Below are positions 24,182-34,300 of a stretch of 64,000 nucleotides of DNA, piece by piece. The notes under the pieces were generated by a model that was given only the letters and a program-made list of their open reading frames with translations, was not told the DNA's origin and made no database searches. Position numbers and translations under genes: made by a program. The number at the start of each line of letters is the position of its first letter. Position 1 is the stretch's first letter. The stretch comes from JAUILA01 sp050289805 (GTDB lineage: Bacteria > Bacteroidota > Bacteroidia > Cytophagales > Cyclobacteriaceae). Where the stretch lies: positions 42,656 through 106,655 of the forward strand of contig JBNKGL010000014.1 in assembly GCA_050289805.1 (NCBI GenBank). Reading direction: 5' to 3'.

Positions 24182-24209
24182 AAGCCGCTCCGAAAGAGCG
24201 GCTTTTTTT
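24182..24209 (+). terminator. Rho-independent terminator of the sulfatase gene
   Basis: Perfect stem AAGCCGCTC / GAGCGGCTT (24182-24190 and 24196-24204) with loop CGAAA, followed by a run of T. The last T begins the adjoining heptad tract. Confidence 0.9.
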
Positions 24210-24275
24210 AGTCAATAGTCAGTGGTCAGTAGTCAGTAGTCAGCCCCATTGGGATCCCTTCGGGATAGTCAGTAG
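24209..24275 (+). repeat. Heptad tract with embedded hairpin, single arm
   Basis: Five TAGTCAG-type units (24209-24243; one TAGTCAA, one TGGTCAG), then the imperfect palindrome CCCCATTGGGATCCCTTCGG and GA (24244-24265), then TAGTCAGTAG (24266-24275). This is the same arrangement as at 8612-8668 read on the other strand. It lies 35 bases after the sulfatase stop, directly behind the terminator. No facing arm is seen. Confidence 0.85.
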
Positions 24276-24741
24276 GTATTGCTGTCCATTTGGGACGTGG
24301 GATGGAACAGGCTTTAGGGAGAAAGTAGTAAGGAGTAGAGAGTAGAGAATAGGGAATAGGGAATAGGGGTGTCCCGTGTCCTATTCAAATCGTCATCGCT
24401 GCCTTCGGCAGGAAGCCCCCACAGTCGGCAGGAAGCCCGACACCGTCGTCATCCCTTCGTAATCACCCGGGTTTATCCCGGGAGTCGGGCCGGGAACTCT
24501 TTGGGGAGCCGTGACGGCAGATCGAACAGGAGGCAGGCTGTAGGGTGTACGGCGTATAGCAGGTGATTTGTTAATGGGAACCTACCTACTGACAGGCAGT
24601 TAATGAATAGGTTGTCCCGTCCCATCGGGACGGCGTATTGGTAGCAACCGAAATTATTTACCTATCCCGTGCCGCTCCAAAGGAGTCCCTTTGGGATAGG
24701 TACGGCATATGGCTCGTCGATAAGAAATAGGCAGACAGGGT
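24276..24741. other. Gene-free stretch with low-complexity repeats
   Basis: About 470 bases with no credible gene. It holds a second heptad, three exact GAATAGG units at 24347-24367 preceded by degenerate GTAGAGA units, a 14-base duplication TCGGCAGGAAGCCC (24405-24418 and 24425-24438), and variants of the CCAAAGG/CCTTTGG hairpin at 24677-24695. It resembles the other repeat-filled 3' intergenic regions of the window. Confidence 0.7.
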
Positions 24742-26205
24742 TTATAAAAACGAGGACATCAACCTGGCAATCGCGTATAAAAGACGCCTCCAGATACTTA
24801 TATTCTCCCATTCATCCAGCGTGACTTCCCGGCATTCGGTAAGGTCGTCGAGAAAGACCGCTTCAAACTGTTGGGCAAATTCAGTTCCGTAGATGACCGA
24901 CATGATCTCGAAATTCAGATCAAAGCTCCGGATATCCATGTTGGCCGTGCCGATTACGCTAAGCCTTGAATCAGCAATCACGGTCTTTGCGTGAACGAAT
25001 CCCTTTTTATAGAGAAAAATGCGAACTCCTGCTTTCAGAAGTTCGGTGAAATAGAAACTGGCAGCAGCGCCAACAGTTGCGGAGTCGGATTTTTCAGGAA
25101 CCATCAGTCTTACATCCACACCAGAAACAGCCGCCTGTATCAAGGAATTCATGATGCTTTCACTGGGAATGAAGTAGGGATTTGTAACATACAGTTTCTC
25201 CCTGGCCAGCGTAAATATATGCATGTAGGAGAGCATGATATTTGATTTCGGATAGATTGGGCCTCCTGCAACGGTTTGTCCAAGTGCGGAAATTCCTTCT
25301 GACGAATCAATATCAATTTCCGGAAAAAATTCTGTTCTGAAATCAAGAATTTCGGTCTTGTCCTTATTATCTGCAAAACTGGAATTATAACTGACAATAA
25401 AGTGTCGCTGAAGACTTCCGGCAAGCGGCCCCGTAACCTTCACATGCGTGTCGCGCCAGTACAATCCGGTATCAATTGAGTTGTCGTACCTGTCGGATAT
25501 ATTGATGCCACCTACAAATCCAACTTTACCATCAATGATAATAATTTTTCGGTGATCCCGGTGATTCATGCGGTTAGCGAAGCGATTCAACTTAACACGG
25601 ATTTTGGGATGGATCGAAACACCGCCGTTCTTCAATTCCCGGATAATGTTTTTGCGGATTTTCCGGCTGGCGTAATCATCATACAATGCCCGAACCTCAA
25701 CACCCTCCTTCACCTTTAGAAGCAAAATATCCTTGATCTGATTTCCACGCGTATCATTTTCCCAGTCATAATATTCCAAATGAATCGAATATTTGGCTTT
25801 CTCAAGGGAGGCCAGAACTTCAGGAAACTTGATTTCTCCGTTCACCAGAAGCTTAAACTTATTAAGACTCAGATGTTCCTTGCCAAGACCTTGTAAAAAA
25901 TGGACGAGCGGTTCGAAATGGGCAATTTCGTTCTGATGAGTCCTGATTAACGTCTGAGTATCGTCGCTGACTTCCCGAGTATATGCCTTTTCAAATGATT
26001 CATCCGCCGTGGCCCCTTCAGAAATCGAGCGTTGATGCCGATAGTTGATGCCAAAAGCGTAGTAGAAGAAAATCCCAAAGAATGGAATAACTATGATCAG
26101 GAGTATGTATGCCAGTGTTTTGGAAGCAGATTGCGTGTCCAGGAGAATTTTACCGATGGTAACGACAAGAATCAGTATATAGATTGAAATCAGCAGGATT
26201 TCCAT
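24742..26205 (-). CDS. cls: Cardiolipin synthase (phospholipase D family)
   Basis: 487 residues. Two N-terminal helices (ILLISIYILILVVTIGKILL and LAYILLIIVIPFFGIFFYYAFG) precede two PLD catalytic motifs: HRDHRKIIIIDGKVGFVGG (about 215-233) and HAKTVIADSRLSVIGTANMD (about 400-420). This is the bacterial Cls layout. The enzyme condenses two phosphatidylglycerol molecules to cardiolipin at the inner membrane. It is a single gene, with a repeat-filled region downstream and a 48-base gap to the PCMD gene upstream. Confidence 0.94.
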   Translation of the reverse strand: MEILLISIYILILVVTIGKILLDTQSASKTLAYILLIIVIPFFGIFFYYAFGINYRHQRSISEGATADESFEKAYTREVSDDTQTLIRTHQNEIAHFEPLVHFLQGLGKEHLSLNKFKLLVNGEIKFPEVLASLEKAKYSIHLEYYDWENDTRGNQIKDILLLKVKEGVEVRALYDDYASRKIRKNIIRELKNGGVSIHPKIRVKLNRFANRMNHRDHRKIIIIDGKVGFVGGINISDRYDNSIDTGLYWRDTHVKVTGPLAGSLQRHFIVSYNSSFADNKDKTEILDFRTEFFPEIDIDSSEGISALGQTVAGGPIYPKSNIMLSYMHIFTLAREKLYVTNPYFIPSESIMNSLIQAAVSGVDVRLMVPEKSDSATVGAAASFYFTELLKAGVRIFLYKKGFVHAKTVIADSRLSVIGTANMDIRSFDLNFEIMSVIYGTEFAQQFEAVFLDDLTECREVTLDEWENISIWRRLLYAIARLMSSFL

Positions 26206-26253
26206 AGTATCGGGGTTAGTTATCTTAAGGGGTCAATTCATCTGGTAGAATCA

Positions 26254-27330
26254 TTATTCTTCATATACCATTTCAACATCATCGATAATGAGGGTACTGC
26301 CTACTGCTCCGGCGAAGTTGGCGCCGTCATAACTGGAGGATGCTACGAATGTTATATGTGTCGGGAGTATGAAGGATGCAGAGTCTGCACTTACAAACCC
26401 ATGATCAGAAGGTCTCATATAATCAGGGAATGAGTTGTCCAACTCTCCATAAGTAAAATCGATTTCCATGGTTGTAAGATCGGGCTGAAGATCACCGTTC
26501 CGTAACCATGCCGTAGCCAGCCTTTCTGTTTTGCCCCCAAATCTCACTTCCAGCAACGCATAGATGTCGAACATATCCGGATAGCTGAGCTCATTTCCAT
26601 TCTTGTCTTTATTGACTTCTCCGGCTTCATATTGAAATTTGAACCTTAGTTTGACAGGTCTACCGGAAAAGGGCGTTCCAAATTCAATCGCTGCTTCAGG
26701 ATCTGAAGGGTCCAGCTTATCTGAATTAAACCTGCCGGTGAAAATTGAACCGGCTGAAATAGGTGTTCCGAAGGCCTCTGCGAGAGGTCCGTTATACAAT
26801 GTAATCATTTTCGCAGCCAGGTTATCATTTCCAAGGTCCTCAGGAATAGTCGCCAGCTTATTCAGGATCTGTGTTCCCGGGTTTCCGGTTCCCCAGATGG
26901 TCGTTGCCCCATCTTTGCCCGGCTCATAGTAATTGGAATTTGTTTTATACCAAAGGTTCAGGTCACCATTATCAAGTTGGGGCGTAGCCGATGCTACAAA
27001 AGAGGTAATGGTCCAGGTATGAATACTTCCATCTTCTGCGGTAATAGTGAGCGTGGCGGGTTCGCTGAGGTCAAGTCTGTCTCCGGGTTGTTTATCCGAA
27101 GTAGCGAACGAAGAAAGCTCAAGGCTTTGGATGGTTATCCGGGTCAGGTCTATGCCGGCGGGGATTTCAAGCTCGACCGTTTTATCAGGGGTATTAATCA
27201 CCGCATTGGATGCCTGGTTGCTGACGACGATCGATTTAATATTACCGATTCCTGAAAGACCAAAGAAGTCTTCATTGACACAGGAAGCAACGATCAGGAC
27301 AACCAGAACGATAGTCAGTTGTTTTTTCAT
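26254..27330 (-). CDS. PCMD-domain lipoprotein
   Basis: 358 residues with a lipoprotein signal (LTIVLVVLIVASCVNED, Cys about 17). An N-terminal Ig-like stretch (about 30-110) with IPAGIDLTRITIQSLELSSFA and DGSIHTWTI is typical of the domain that precedes PCMD. The C-terminal PCMD domain (putative carbohydrate metabolism, about 118-356) begins PQLDNGDLNLWYKTNSNYYE and contains PVKLRFKFQYEAGEVN and DDVEMVYEE. It is probably a surface or periplasmic protein with a jelly-roll fold. Glycan binding is assumed for the family, not shown. It overlaps the upstream barrel gene by 4 bp. Confidence 0.85.
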   Translation of the reverse strand: MKKQLTIVLVVLIVASCVNEDFFGLSGIGNIKSIVVSNQASNAVINTPDKTVELEIPAGIDLTRITIQSLELSSFATSDKQPGDRLDLSEPATLTITAEDGSIHTWTITSFVASATPQLDNGDLNLWYKTNSNYYEPGKDGATTIWGTGNPGTQILNKLATIPEDLGNDNLAAKMITLYNGPLAEAFGTPISAGSIFTGRFNSDKLDPSDPEAAIEFGTPFSGRPVKLRFKFQYEAGEVNKDKNGNELSYPDMFDIYALLEVRFGGKTERLATAWLRNGDLQPDLTTMEIDFTYGELDNSFPDYMRPSDHGFVSADSASFILPTHITFVASSSYDGANFAGAVGSTLIIDDVEMVYEE

Positions 27331-28100
27331 GATTTTGTCCTTCCGTTATTTTTGCCAATGTAATATGCCAGTCCAAGCTGGAGGGACAGGAGTTGTATTT
27401 TGAAGTCTACATTCTGCTGTATTACCCGGGACTCCGGTCCGTTATCAACACGCTGTTTGCTCACCGTTAATTCATATCCAAGCAAATCAAGCTGAATTTC
27501 AAATGCAAAACTTTCTATCGCAAAAAAGGTAATACCAGGGCTGACCCCGACCCTGAAATTAAAATCCGTCGAATATACTTTTTCAATTTCATCCAGGTTT
27601 CTTGTATTGCGGCTTAGGGAATTACTCGATCCAAACGTAGTGCCCAGCAGAACGAAAAAACTCAGCCTTTCATTACTGGTAAGCGGGATCGAAGATCTGA
27701 AATTTGGTGTAAAGGCAAACCCCCGGGTAATCGTATTCGACTGGACAGTGTCCGGGTCGCGGTAAACGTCTCCGTCAAACCTGTTTTGATAATAATTGAA
27801 ATCAAGGCCGACCATACCATAATTCCCTACATAATAACCTGATCGTAATACCAGGTCGTAATTCAGACGTTCTCCTTCAATCACATTCAGCAGAATATTC
27901 GATGTATTGGACAATTTGCGGTCTTCCAGTGAAAAGGCCAGACCAACATAGATATTTTTCTTTTTGAAGGGTTTGAAGTCCTCGTTGTAATAACTCGACA
28001 TCAACTCATAGGGGGTATACTTTTCCTTTTCATCGGTTTCCTGGGCCATCAGACCCGAAACAGCGATGAGGAAAATAAGGAGCAAGGGTATTCCTTTCAT
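27327..28100 (-). CDS. Outer-membrane beta-barrel protein paired with the PCMD lipoprotein
   Basis: 257 residues, signal peptide about 1-19 (LLIFLIAVSGLMAQ). After a short linker rich in charged and aromatic residues (YELMSSYYNEDFKPFKKKN), alternating strands such as IYVGLAFSLEDRKLS, GLDFNYYQNRFDG, FFVLLGTTFGSS and LLSLQLGLAYYIG suggest a small outer-membrane barrel of 8 to 10 strands. Its stop overlaps the start of the PCMD gene (ATGA), so the two are translated together. I do not recognise a named family. Confidence 0.7.
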   Translation of the reverse strand: MKGIPLLLIFLIAVSGLMAQETDEKEKYTPYELMSSYYNEDFKPFKKKNIYVGLAFSLEDRKLSNTSNILLNVIEGERLNYDLVLRSGYYVGNYGMVGLDFNYYQNRFDGDVYRDPDTVQSNTITRGFAFTPNFRSSIPLTSNERLSFFVLLGTTFGSSNSLSRNTRNLDEIEKVYSTDFNFRVGVSPGITFFAIESFAFEIQLDLLGYELTVSKQRVDNGPESRVIQQNVDFKIQLLSLQLGLAYYIGKNNGRTKS

Positions 28101-28294
28101 AGGTTATTCATGCAGGTATATTGGAAAAGAGTATCTACGGGCATTGGATAAAATTCGATTTTAACCAGGGTTAATATACTAATATTGTTTCCTTTCTTTA
28201 TTGACAGGAATGATTAATTCAACAATATTAGGATGAGAAACTTATTGACAATAAGTTACCCCGAATTTAAACATTATCAATTCTCGATAAATAA

Positions 28295-29572
28295 ATGAAG
28301 CCTTCCGATCAGACCGATAACCCCGGGAATAATCCAATTGAAGCCGTCCGATTTTTGGAAGATGTGATTGATGCTTTCCAAAATTATGGAGTTTCTACCT
28401 CTCAAATGCGTTTGTCATTGGAAGGCATCGCTCATAAACTGGGTTTGCACGGGCAGTTCTTTATTACACCTGACTATATTCAGGCTGTCCTTTGGGGAAA
28501 CAATAAGGATCAACAGTATACCTACATGTCTATTACACCCAATGGCAATTATAACCTGTCCATTCTGGCCAATGTATATCATATCGTGGATGAGGTAATA
28601 GAAGAAAAAATTTCGATTACTCAGGGACGGAATAAAATTAAGGAGATTGATACAAAAATGGGCTACTCTAATCTCCTGATTGCCCTGGCGTACATATTCT
28701 GCGGTGCAGGCTTCAGCTTAATCATTGGCGGCACTTTCATGGATATGTACATTGCAGGTTTGATCTCATTGCTACCCTTCATTATCGCAAGAATTGCATC
28801 TAATAATCGCTTTTTTTCACTTCTCAATGAATTATTATCCGGTATTTCAGTCACCTTTGGCACAATTCTAATCTCAAATCTTCTTCCTGATTTAAATATA
28901 AATGTCATCATTTTTGGTGCGCTTGTTACGCTTATACCCGGATTTGGTTTGACGATGGCTTCCAGCGAGATCATCAATAAAAATTCAATTGGCGGGCTTA
29001 TCTGGTTGAACAAAGCCCTGGTGAGTGGATTTCAGTTGGTAGGCGGATATGCCATTGGTTTATATTTCAGTTCAAGCCTTGGTCTGGAGATTATTATGCG
29101 AACTCCAGCGACCTCTATCTCGCCTATCTGGCTTTGGTTTGCAGTGATATTTTTGGTTTCCGGATTGGGTATTACAATGAATGTAGGACACCGTTCTTTA
29201 TGGGCAGTGATTCTCGGGGGTATGGTTGTTTGGGGGGCTATGCAGTTGGGTAACCTCCTGGGCTATTGGCAAGGGACATTTTTAGGAGCAGCGGCTATGA
29301 TGTTATTTGCACATTGGTTCTCAATGCGATTTAATCTGCCAAACATTGTCATTATTCTTCCTTGTGTCATGTTGCTTGTTCCCGGTTTATCGGCATTACA
29401 GGCATTGTATATCGGAGGTACAGAAGGCGTTATGCATGGCATAAGTGCATTTTACCCGGTATTGGTTCTGGTGGCTTCTATTATTGGCGGAGTAGTAGTT
29501 GGAGGAACATTGGTCAATCCAAAACATGTTTTAAATAGGAAGTATTTCTCAAAGATCAAAGGTAAAAAGTAG
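28295..29572 (+). CDS. ThrE-type threonine/serine exporter
   Basis: 425 residues. The N-terminal half carries the DUF1212 part (RLSLEGIAHKLGLHGQFFITPDY with the conserved first helix region, then five helices). The second half from about residue 285 is the DUF3815 part with another five helices (for example FLGAAAMMLFAHWFSMRFNLP, VIILPCVMLLVPGLSAL, VLVLVASIIGGVVVGGTLVN). Fused, these give the ten-helix ThrE exporter of threonine and serine. The ATG at 28295 is the only sensible start. It stands alone, divergent from the barrel gene. Confidence 0.9.
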   Translation: MKPSDQTDNPGNNPIEAVRFLEDVIDAFQNYGVSTSQMRLSLEGIAHKLGLHGQFFITPDYIQAVLWGNNKDQQYTYMSITPNGNYNLSILANVYHIVDEVIEEKISITQGRNKIKEIDTKMGYSNLLIALAYIFCGAGFSLIIGGTFMDMYIAGLISLLPFIIARIASNNRFFSLLNELLSGISVTFGTILISNLLPDLNINVIIFGALVTLIPGFGLTMASSEIINKNSIGGLIWLNKALVSGFQLVGGYAIGLYFSSSLGLEIIMRTPATSISPIWLWFAVIFLVSGLGITMNVGHRSLWAVILGGMVVWGAMQLGNLLGYWQGTFLGAAAMMLFAHWFSMRFNLPNIVIILPCVMLLVPGLSALQALYIGGTEGVMHGISAFYPVLVLVASIIGGVVVGGTLVNPKHVLNRKYFSKIKGKK

Positions 29573-29756
29573 GCTGGCTTTTTGTTTTTGACTGTAGTCT
29601 GATCATTTGATAAGCGAAATCGGCGAGAATATGCTTATTGATAAATTAACCAGGTCAAATGACAAGTAGCCTTGTTGTTTTTGGCTCCTTGCCATTGATC
29701 TGGTTGAAATAATCATGGATGTCGAATGCCATGATAGCAGTGATTAATTGCGACCT

Positions 29757-30095
29757 TTAGTCAACTTCGAAATAGTCAAGTGCCTGATCGTAATGATCCA
29801 ATGCTTTGACGTAGTGATTTACAGCACTATCGTCATTTCCATCAGAATAGTCATCGATACTCTTCTGGAGTTCATTGTTACCCTTGTCAATTTCATTTCC
29901 GGCTTTTATGCAAAGGTCATCAGCAGCATTGCTCAGGTGTTGAAAAGATTTTTGAAATAAATCTAATCCTCTTGACAGATGCTTTTCTGCAGATTCTTCA
30001 TTGTCTTTAATAAAGTAATCATCTGCCTTTTGAAATTGGCGAAATCCTCTTGCCATATCGACTGAGGCTCTGTGGATTTGAAAATTAGCTCCCAT
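29757..30095 (-). CDS. Small helical hypothetical protein
   Basis: 112 residues, acidic and almost entirely helical, without signal or membrane segment. Three similar 30-residue helical hairpins can be seen, each with an A-D-x-Y/L or H-Y-x-K-A-L/F pattern (FQKADDYFIKDNEESAEKHL, LFQKSFQHLSNAADDLC, NHYVKALDHYDQALDYFE), a little like TPR repeats. I do not recognise the family. It is the downstream neighbour of the HdeD-like gene with a 128-base gap; both could be stress-related, but that is only a guess. Confidence 0.65.
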   Translation of the reverse strand: MGANFQIHRASVDMARGFRQFQKADDYFIKDNEESAEKHLSRGLDLFQKSFQHLSNAADDLCIKAGNEIDKGNNELQKSIDDYSDGNDDSAVNHYVKALDHYDQALDYFEVD

Positions 30096-30223
30096 TGTTT
30101 TATTGATTTAAGTGAATAATGTGGGCAGACATTGCTGCCCGATTTTAAAGGAAGTCAAGTCAACAGTGGTTATCCAGACAGATTTCCATTGCTGATATGG
30201 CTTTCAATATTTTAATCTCTTTT

Positions 30224-30727
30224 TCATTTACTACTGAAAGAAAGTATGACATTCGTAATTCCTGCAATCAGTAATGTAGCACCAAACCAGATGGCCAGAG
30301 TAAGTCCACCAAAAATCGGATTGAACATGATGATGGTGGATGCAATGAATATCAAAATGCCTCCAATGATTTTGAACCCGGCACTTCCATCGCCGGTAAA
30401 TGCGTCTACAAACAACATAATTCCATAAAATGCTCCCCAGAATCCTATAACGAATGGAAGTACTGCTGCCGTTACACCAGGATTAGACAGTAAAACAACA
30501 CCGAAGAAGATGTCAAGAACACCTTCCAGTACCCGCCAACCCCAGTTATCCAGGACACCCTTTGATGTAAATCCGAAAATAATTATGAAAATACCGGTCA
30601 GGACCATGCCTAACCCAATATATACGGCCCAGGAAAGCATTGCTCCTTCCGGACTCATAAAGACCAGGATCGCTATTAAAATCAATAGAATTCCTTTAAT
30701 TAATTGTAAATACCATTTGGTTTCCAT
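30224..30727 (-). CDS. HdeD/DUF308 family membrane protein
   Basis: 167 residues with six short hydrophobic helices and the two-fold repeat of the HdeD/DUF308 family: LIKGILLILIAILVFMSPE then VLEGVLDIFFGVVLLSNPG then FKIIGGILIFIASTIIMFNP, each a helix ending in a Pro loop. HdeD in E. coli is linked to acid resistance at high cell density; the mechanism is unknown. ATG start at 30727. Confidence 0.87.
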   Translation of the reverse strand: METKWYLQLIKGILLILIAILVFMSPEGAMLSWAVYIGLGMVLTGIFIIIFGFTSKGVLDNWGWRVLEGVLDIFFGVVLLSNPGVTAAVLPFVIGFWGAFYGIMLFVDAFTGDGSAGFKIIGGILIFIASTIIMFNPIFGGLTLAIWFGATLLIAGITNVILSFSSK

Positions 30728-31384
30728 TTCTCTTATTATTTGAAGGTTGATAGATATGATTATGATTTTTTCACGTGGAAAAAGCGCTGTAAATCAGACG
30801 TCTGTCTCATTTATATATATACAAGGTAGGTCACATATAACTTCAGAACAATCCCTCTAAAGAGTGAAATTCTCATCAATAAGAGGGAAATAAGCAATTG
30901 GAATACTTTGAAGCTGCAGGAATTGTAGAGTGAGTTCTTTTTAAGTTTTTTATCTGCCTGATACGAACGTGATTTTCCCTGGTATGGAATGGAGACTATG
31001 GTTTGATACAAATAACCATTAGATTTTCACGTTGGTGTATGGTTTTCGATAAAATTGGAATTTTAATAGGAGGGAAGCTGAAACATGTAATTTAATTATA
31101 GAGAGAAAAAATTTTAATATTTCCATCAAAAAAATGTGTCAACAGTACACGATGAGCCAAATATTTCATACATTGTATTAAAATGGAAAAGATGCTTTCA
31201 GGGCAAGGAGGGATTATTTTCATTTAAAAGAAGAGGTAAAACCCATAAAAAATATTACATGGAATATTTACCCTTCTTAAACCACTAATAATTAAAAACT
31301 AAATTAAAACAGTGCCATTAGGGTTCTGATATTGTATCAGGAAGCTGATGGTTATCGTTTTTTGAACCCAACTTCGACTATAGA
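30728..31384. other. AT-rich gene-free stretch
   Basis: About 657 bases with low GC and no credible gene on either strand. A TATATATATA run lies at about 30814-30823. It should contain the promoters of the divergent HdeD-like gene and the protease-like operon, but I could not pick a convincing one, and I see no repeat of the heptad family. Confidence 0.6.
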
Positions 31385-34300
31385 ATGAAATTTGCTTCTT
31401 CCTGGCTACGGTACTTTCAAATTGGCTTTTGTGCTACCTGGCAAATTAAATCACTTGGTATTTTCCTGATTTTCCTGTTTTCGATTCCTGCTGCTGCCCA
31501 AAAAGGCGGTAACGGGACTAAGGATATTATTGTCCGCGCCTGCCAGGAATATGTTGGAAACGGCATCTACAGTGCTACATTCAGTTATGAGAACCTAAAC
31601 AATAAGGACCTTATCTTGCTGGATGATAACAGCTATGTGCTCACTAACAATGGCAAGAAAAAATCCAGAGCCGTCAATAACTTCAAGTCCGGTAAGGTCG
31701 ATAAGGCATTCACCCGCCAATTCACCGAAGGGGGTTCTGTGCAATGGAATGTGATCAATCCGAATGGCAAGACGCATACGGTTATCGCCAGCGCGAACTC
31801 TTCTCACTGTGAAAATACAGACCCCAATGACGGGATCATATTCCCGGTTTATGTTCAGGGAACCGGTAAGATTGACCAGGTGATAGACCTTGCGCTGAAT
31901 GCACTGGCTGAAGGAAATGCAGGAGATGTTCCTTCAGACCTCGTTTATCAGATCAATGCGCAGGACAAAGTTTTCGTGGAGATCATCTACAAGGAGAATC
32001 ATCTGGAAGATGTAATTAACCTGCTGCAAACAGAGTTCGGGCTGCTGTTTAATCCTGATCTCACCCAGACGGATTTTGTGATTGATCCCCAGGTAATCAT
32101 TGACAATCAACTGCCTACGATTGATGTATTCTTCCCGATTCCCCGATTGCTGGAATTGAATCAATATTTTGATATCATCAATTTTGTGCGCACCATGTAC
32201 CCTTCCTTTGTTGGGCAGGGAGTCGTTGCATCACAGGGTGATACAGTACAAACATCCGATATCGTAAGGGAGTCCTTCAATACCGTCATAAATGACGAGG
32301 TTGTTCCTGTAGACGGAAGGGGTGTCAAGATCGGTGTGATTTCCAACAGTGCGAATACACAGCCCTTTACCGGTCAGTCCAAATTGGATGTGGATGTCCT
32401 CAATGGTGATTTGCCCGGTGCAGGAAACCCGAATAATTATGATCTTCCGGTTGAGATATTACTGGATTATCCTTTCGGTATTCAGTCAGACGAAGGACGT
32501 GCGATGATGCAGATCATTCATGATGTAGCACCGGGAGCGGAGCTCTCATTTCATACGGGAACGATTTCACCCAGAAGCTTTGAACTCGGGGTTCAGGCAC
32601 TTGCCGATGCCGGAAGTGATCTGATCGTCGATGATGTGACGTTTGTAACAGAGAAATTCTTTGGCGTAAGCCGTATTGGACAGGTCATTCAGAACTTTGT
32701 TCAACTGCCTGGCAAGGCATATTTCAGCTCTTCCGGAAATTATGGGGATGATGGATATCAAAGTGTTTTTAATCCTTCAACAACGCCCATTGTTACCAAT
32801 TTTCTTCCGGCAGGCGGACCGGCGGTAGCCCATGTATTTGGAACCAACCCTGATGGTTCTGAGGATTATCTTCAGAATTTCACCGTAACAGGTGGAAGGA
32901 CCTATATGATCGTATTGCAGTGGAGTGAACCGCTTGCGAGTGAAGAGGTGGTAGTTGGGGCAAGAACTGATCTGGACATGTATATTGTGGATGGTCAGGG
33001 GAGATTGCTTGTTAGCAACAACTTATTCAGCAGTGATCAGGATCCTACCGAAGTGATGGTCTTTGAGGCCGTTCGTGACGGATCAGCAAATTTGATGATT
33101 ACCTCTGCTGACGGATCCGTTCCTCCCGGGCTTTCATTCCGCTATGTAGCATTTCAATCTGCCGGACTTGAATTCACCGAATATGCGGGAGGACCGACGA
33201 TTACTGGTCATGCCGGGGTAGGTGAAGTAATAACCGTTGGTGCGAACTTTTACGGAACCGCCGGAAGTCCGGAACCCGAACCATTTTCGTCCTTTGGTGG
33301 CATGCTGCCAGATATGACGAGTGTGAATGTGGATCTTTCGGCACCGGATGGCACCGATGTGAATATGGAGGCCTTTGGGTTCGATTCAGACGGAAACGGA
33401 TTTAATAACTTTTTCGGAACATCTGCAGCTGCACCTCATGCGGCGGGTGCCTTTGCCCTGATGCTTTCGGCGTTACCCACATGGTATCCGGAGGGATTGC
33501 CGGCGCCTGCAGCCCTGATGGAAGGTTCTCAGACCAATCAGCAGATCGACCAGGTTCTACAGCTGTTTCAGCAGACTGCCACCCCTGCAGGGAATGTTCT
33601 TCAGTCCGGAGCCGGACTTACCAATACCCTGGCAGCATTTAAAAGCATTGCGGCACAGAAAGCCCAGATTACCACCCTTGTTGTGGAAGATGGAAAAACA
33701 CCCAGTGCCGAGCCTTTTATCGTAACTATTTTAGGGAAATATTTTCCTGAAAATCCGACCGTGATGTTCAACGGTGAGGAACTGGAAATACTGTCCGTCA
33801 CGGAGAATGAGATTCAGGCGAGGGTAAATCCTTTTGAAGGGAATCCTGCCCTCACAGTAAATACCGACGGCATAACACCAACTGGCAATGACGCGGGTGT
33901 TTCAAATCCGCTGTACTTCTTTGAAGACGGAAGGTTTGCTATCACGATTACCGCAGATTTCAAGGAAATTGGATTCGGACAATCGGTGGAATTCACATCA
34001 ACGATAACCGGCATACCGGAAGGAACCACCATTGAGTCTTTAGGTCTTCCTGAGATTACCTTCACAACTCCGGCAGCATTTCCATACCCGGATGTGAATA
34101 CATACCTGGTTACACCCGGATTCACGGAAGCCCTTCCGGACGATCACCCCAGTGTTGCCCAAGTGAATTTTGTGAATGGATTACTCAGGGTGAACAGGCT
34201 GGATGTTGAAGTGGGATTGGAGGATGCTTCCTTTGAATATGGTCAGCCAATTGTGCTTACGCCGACGTTCACCTATAATACCGATGGAATCGTGGATAAT

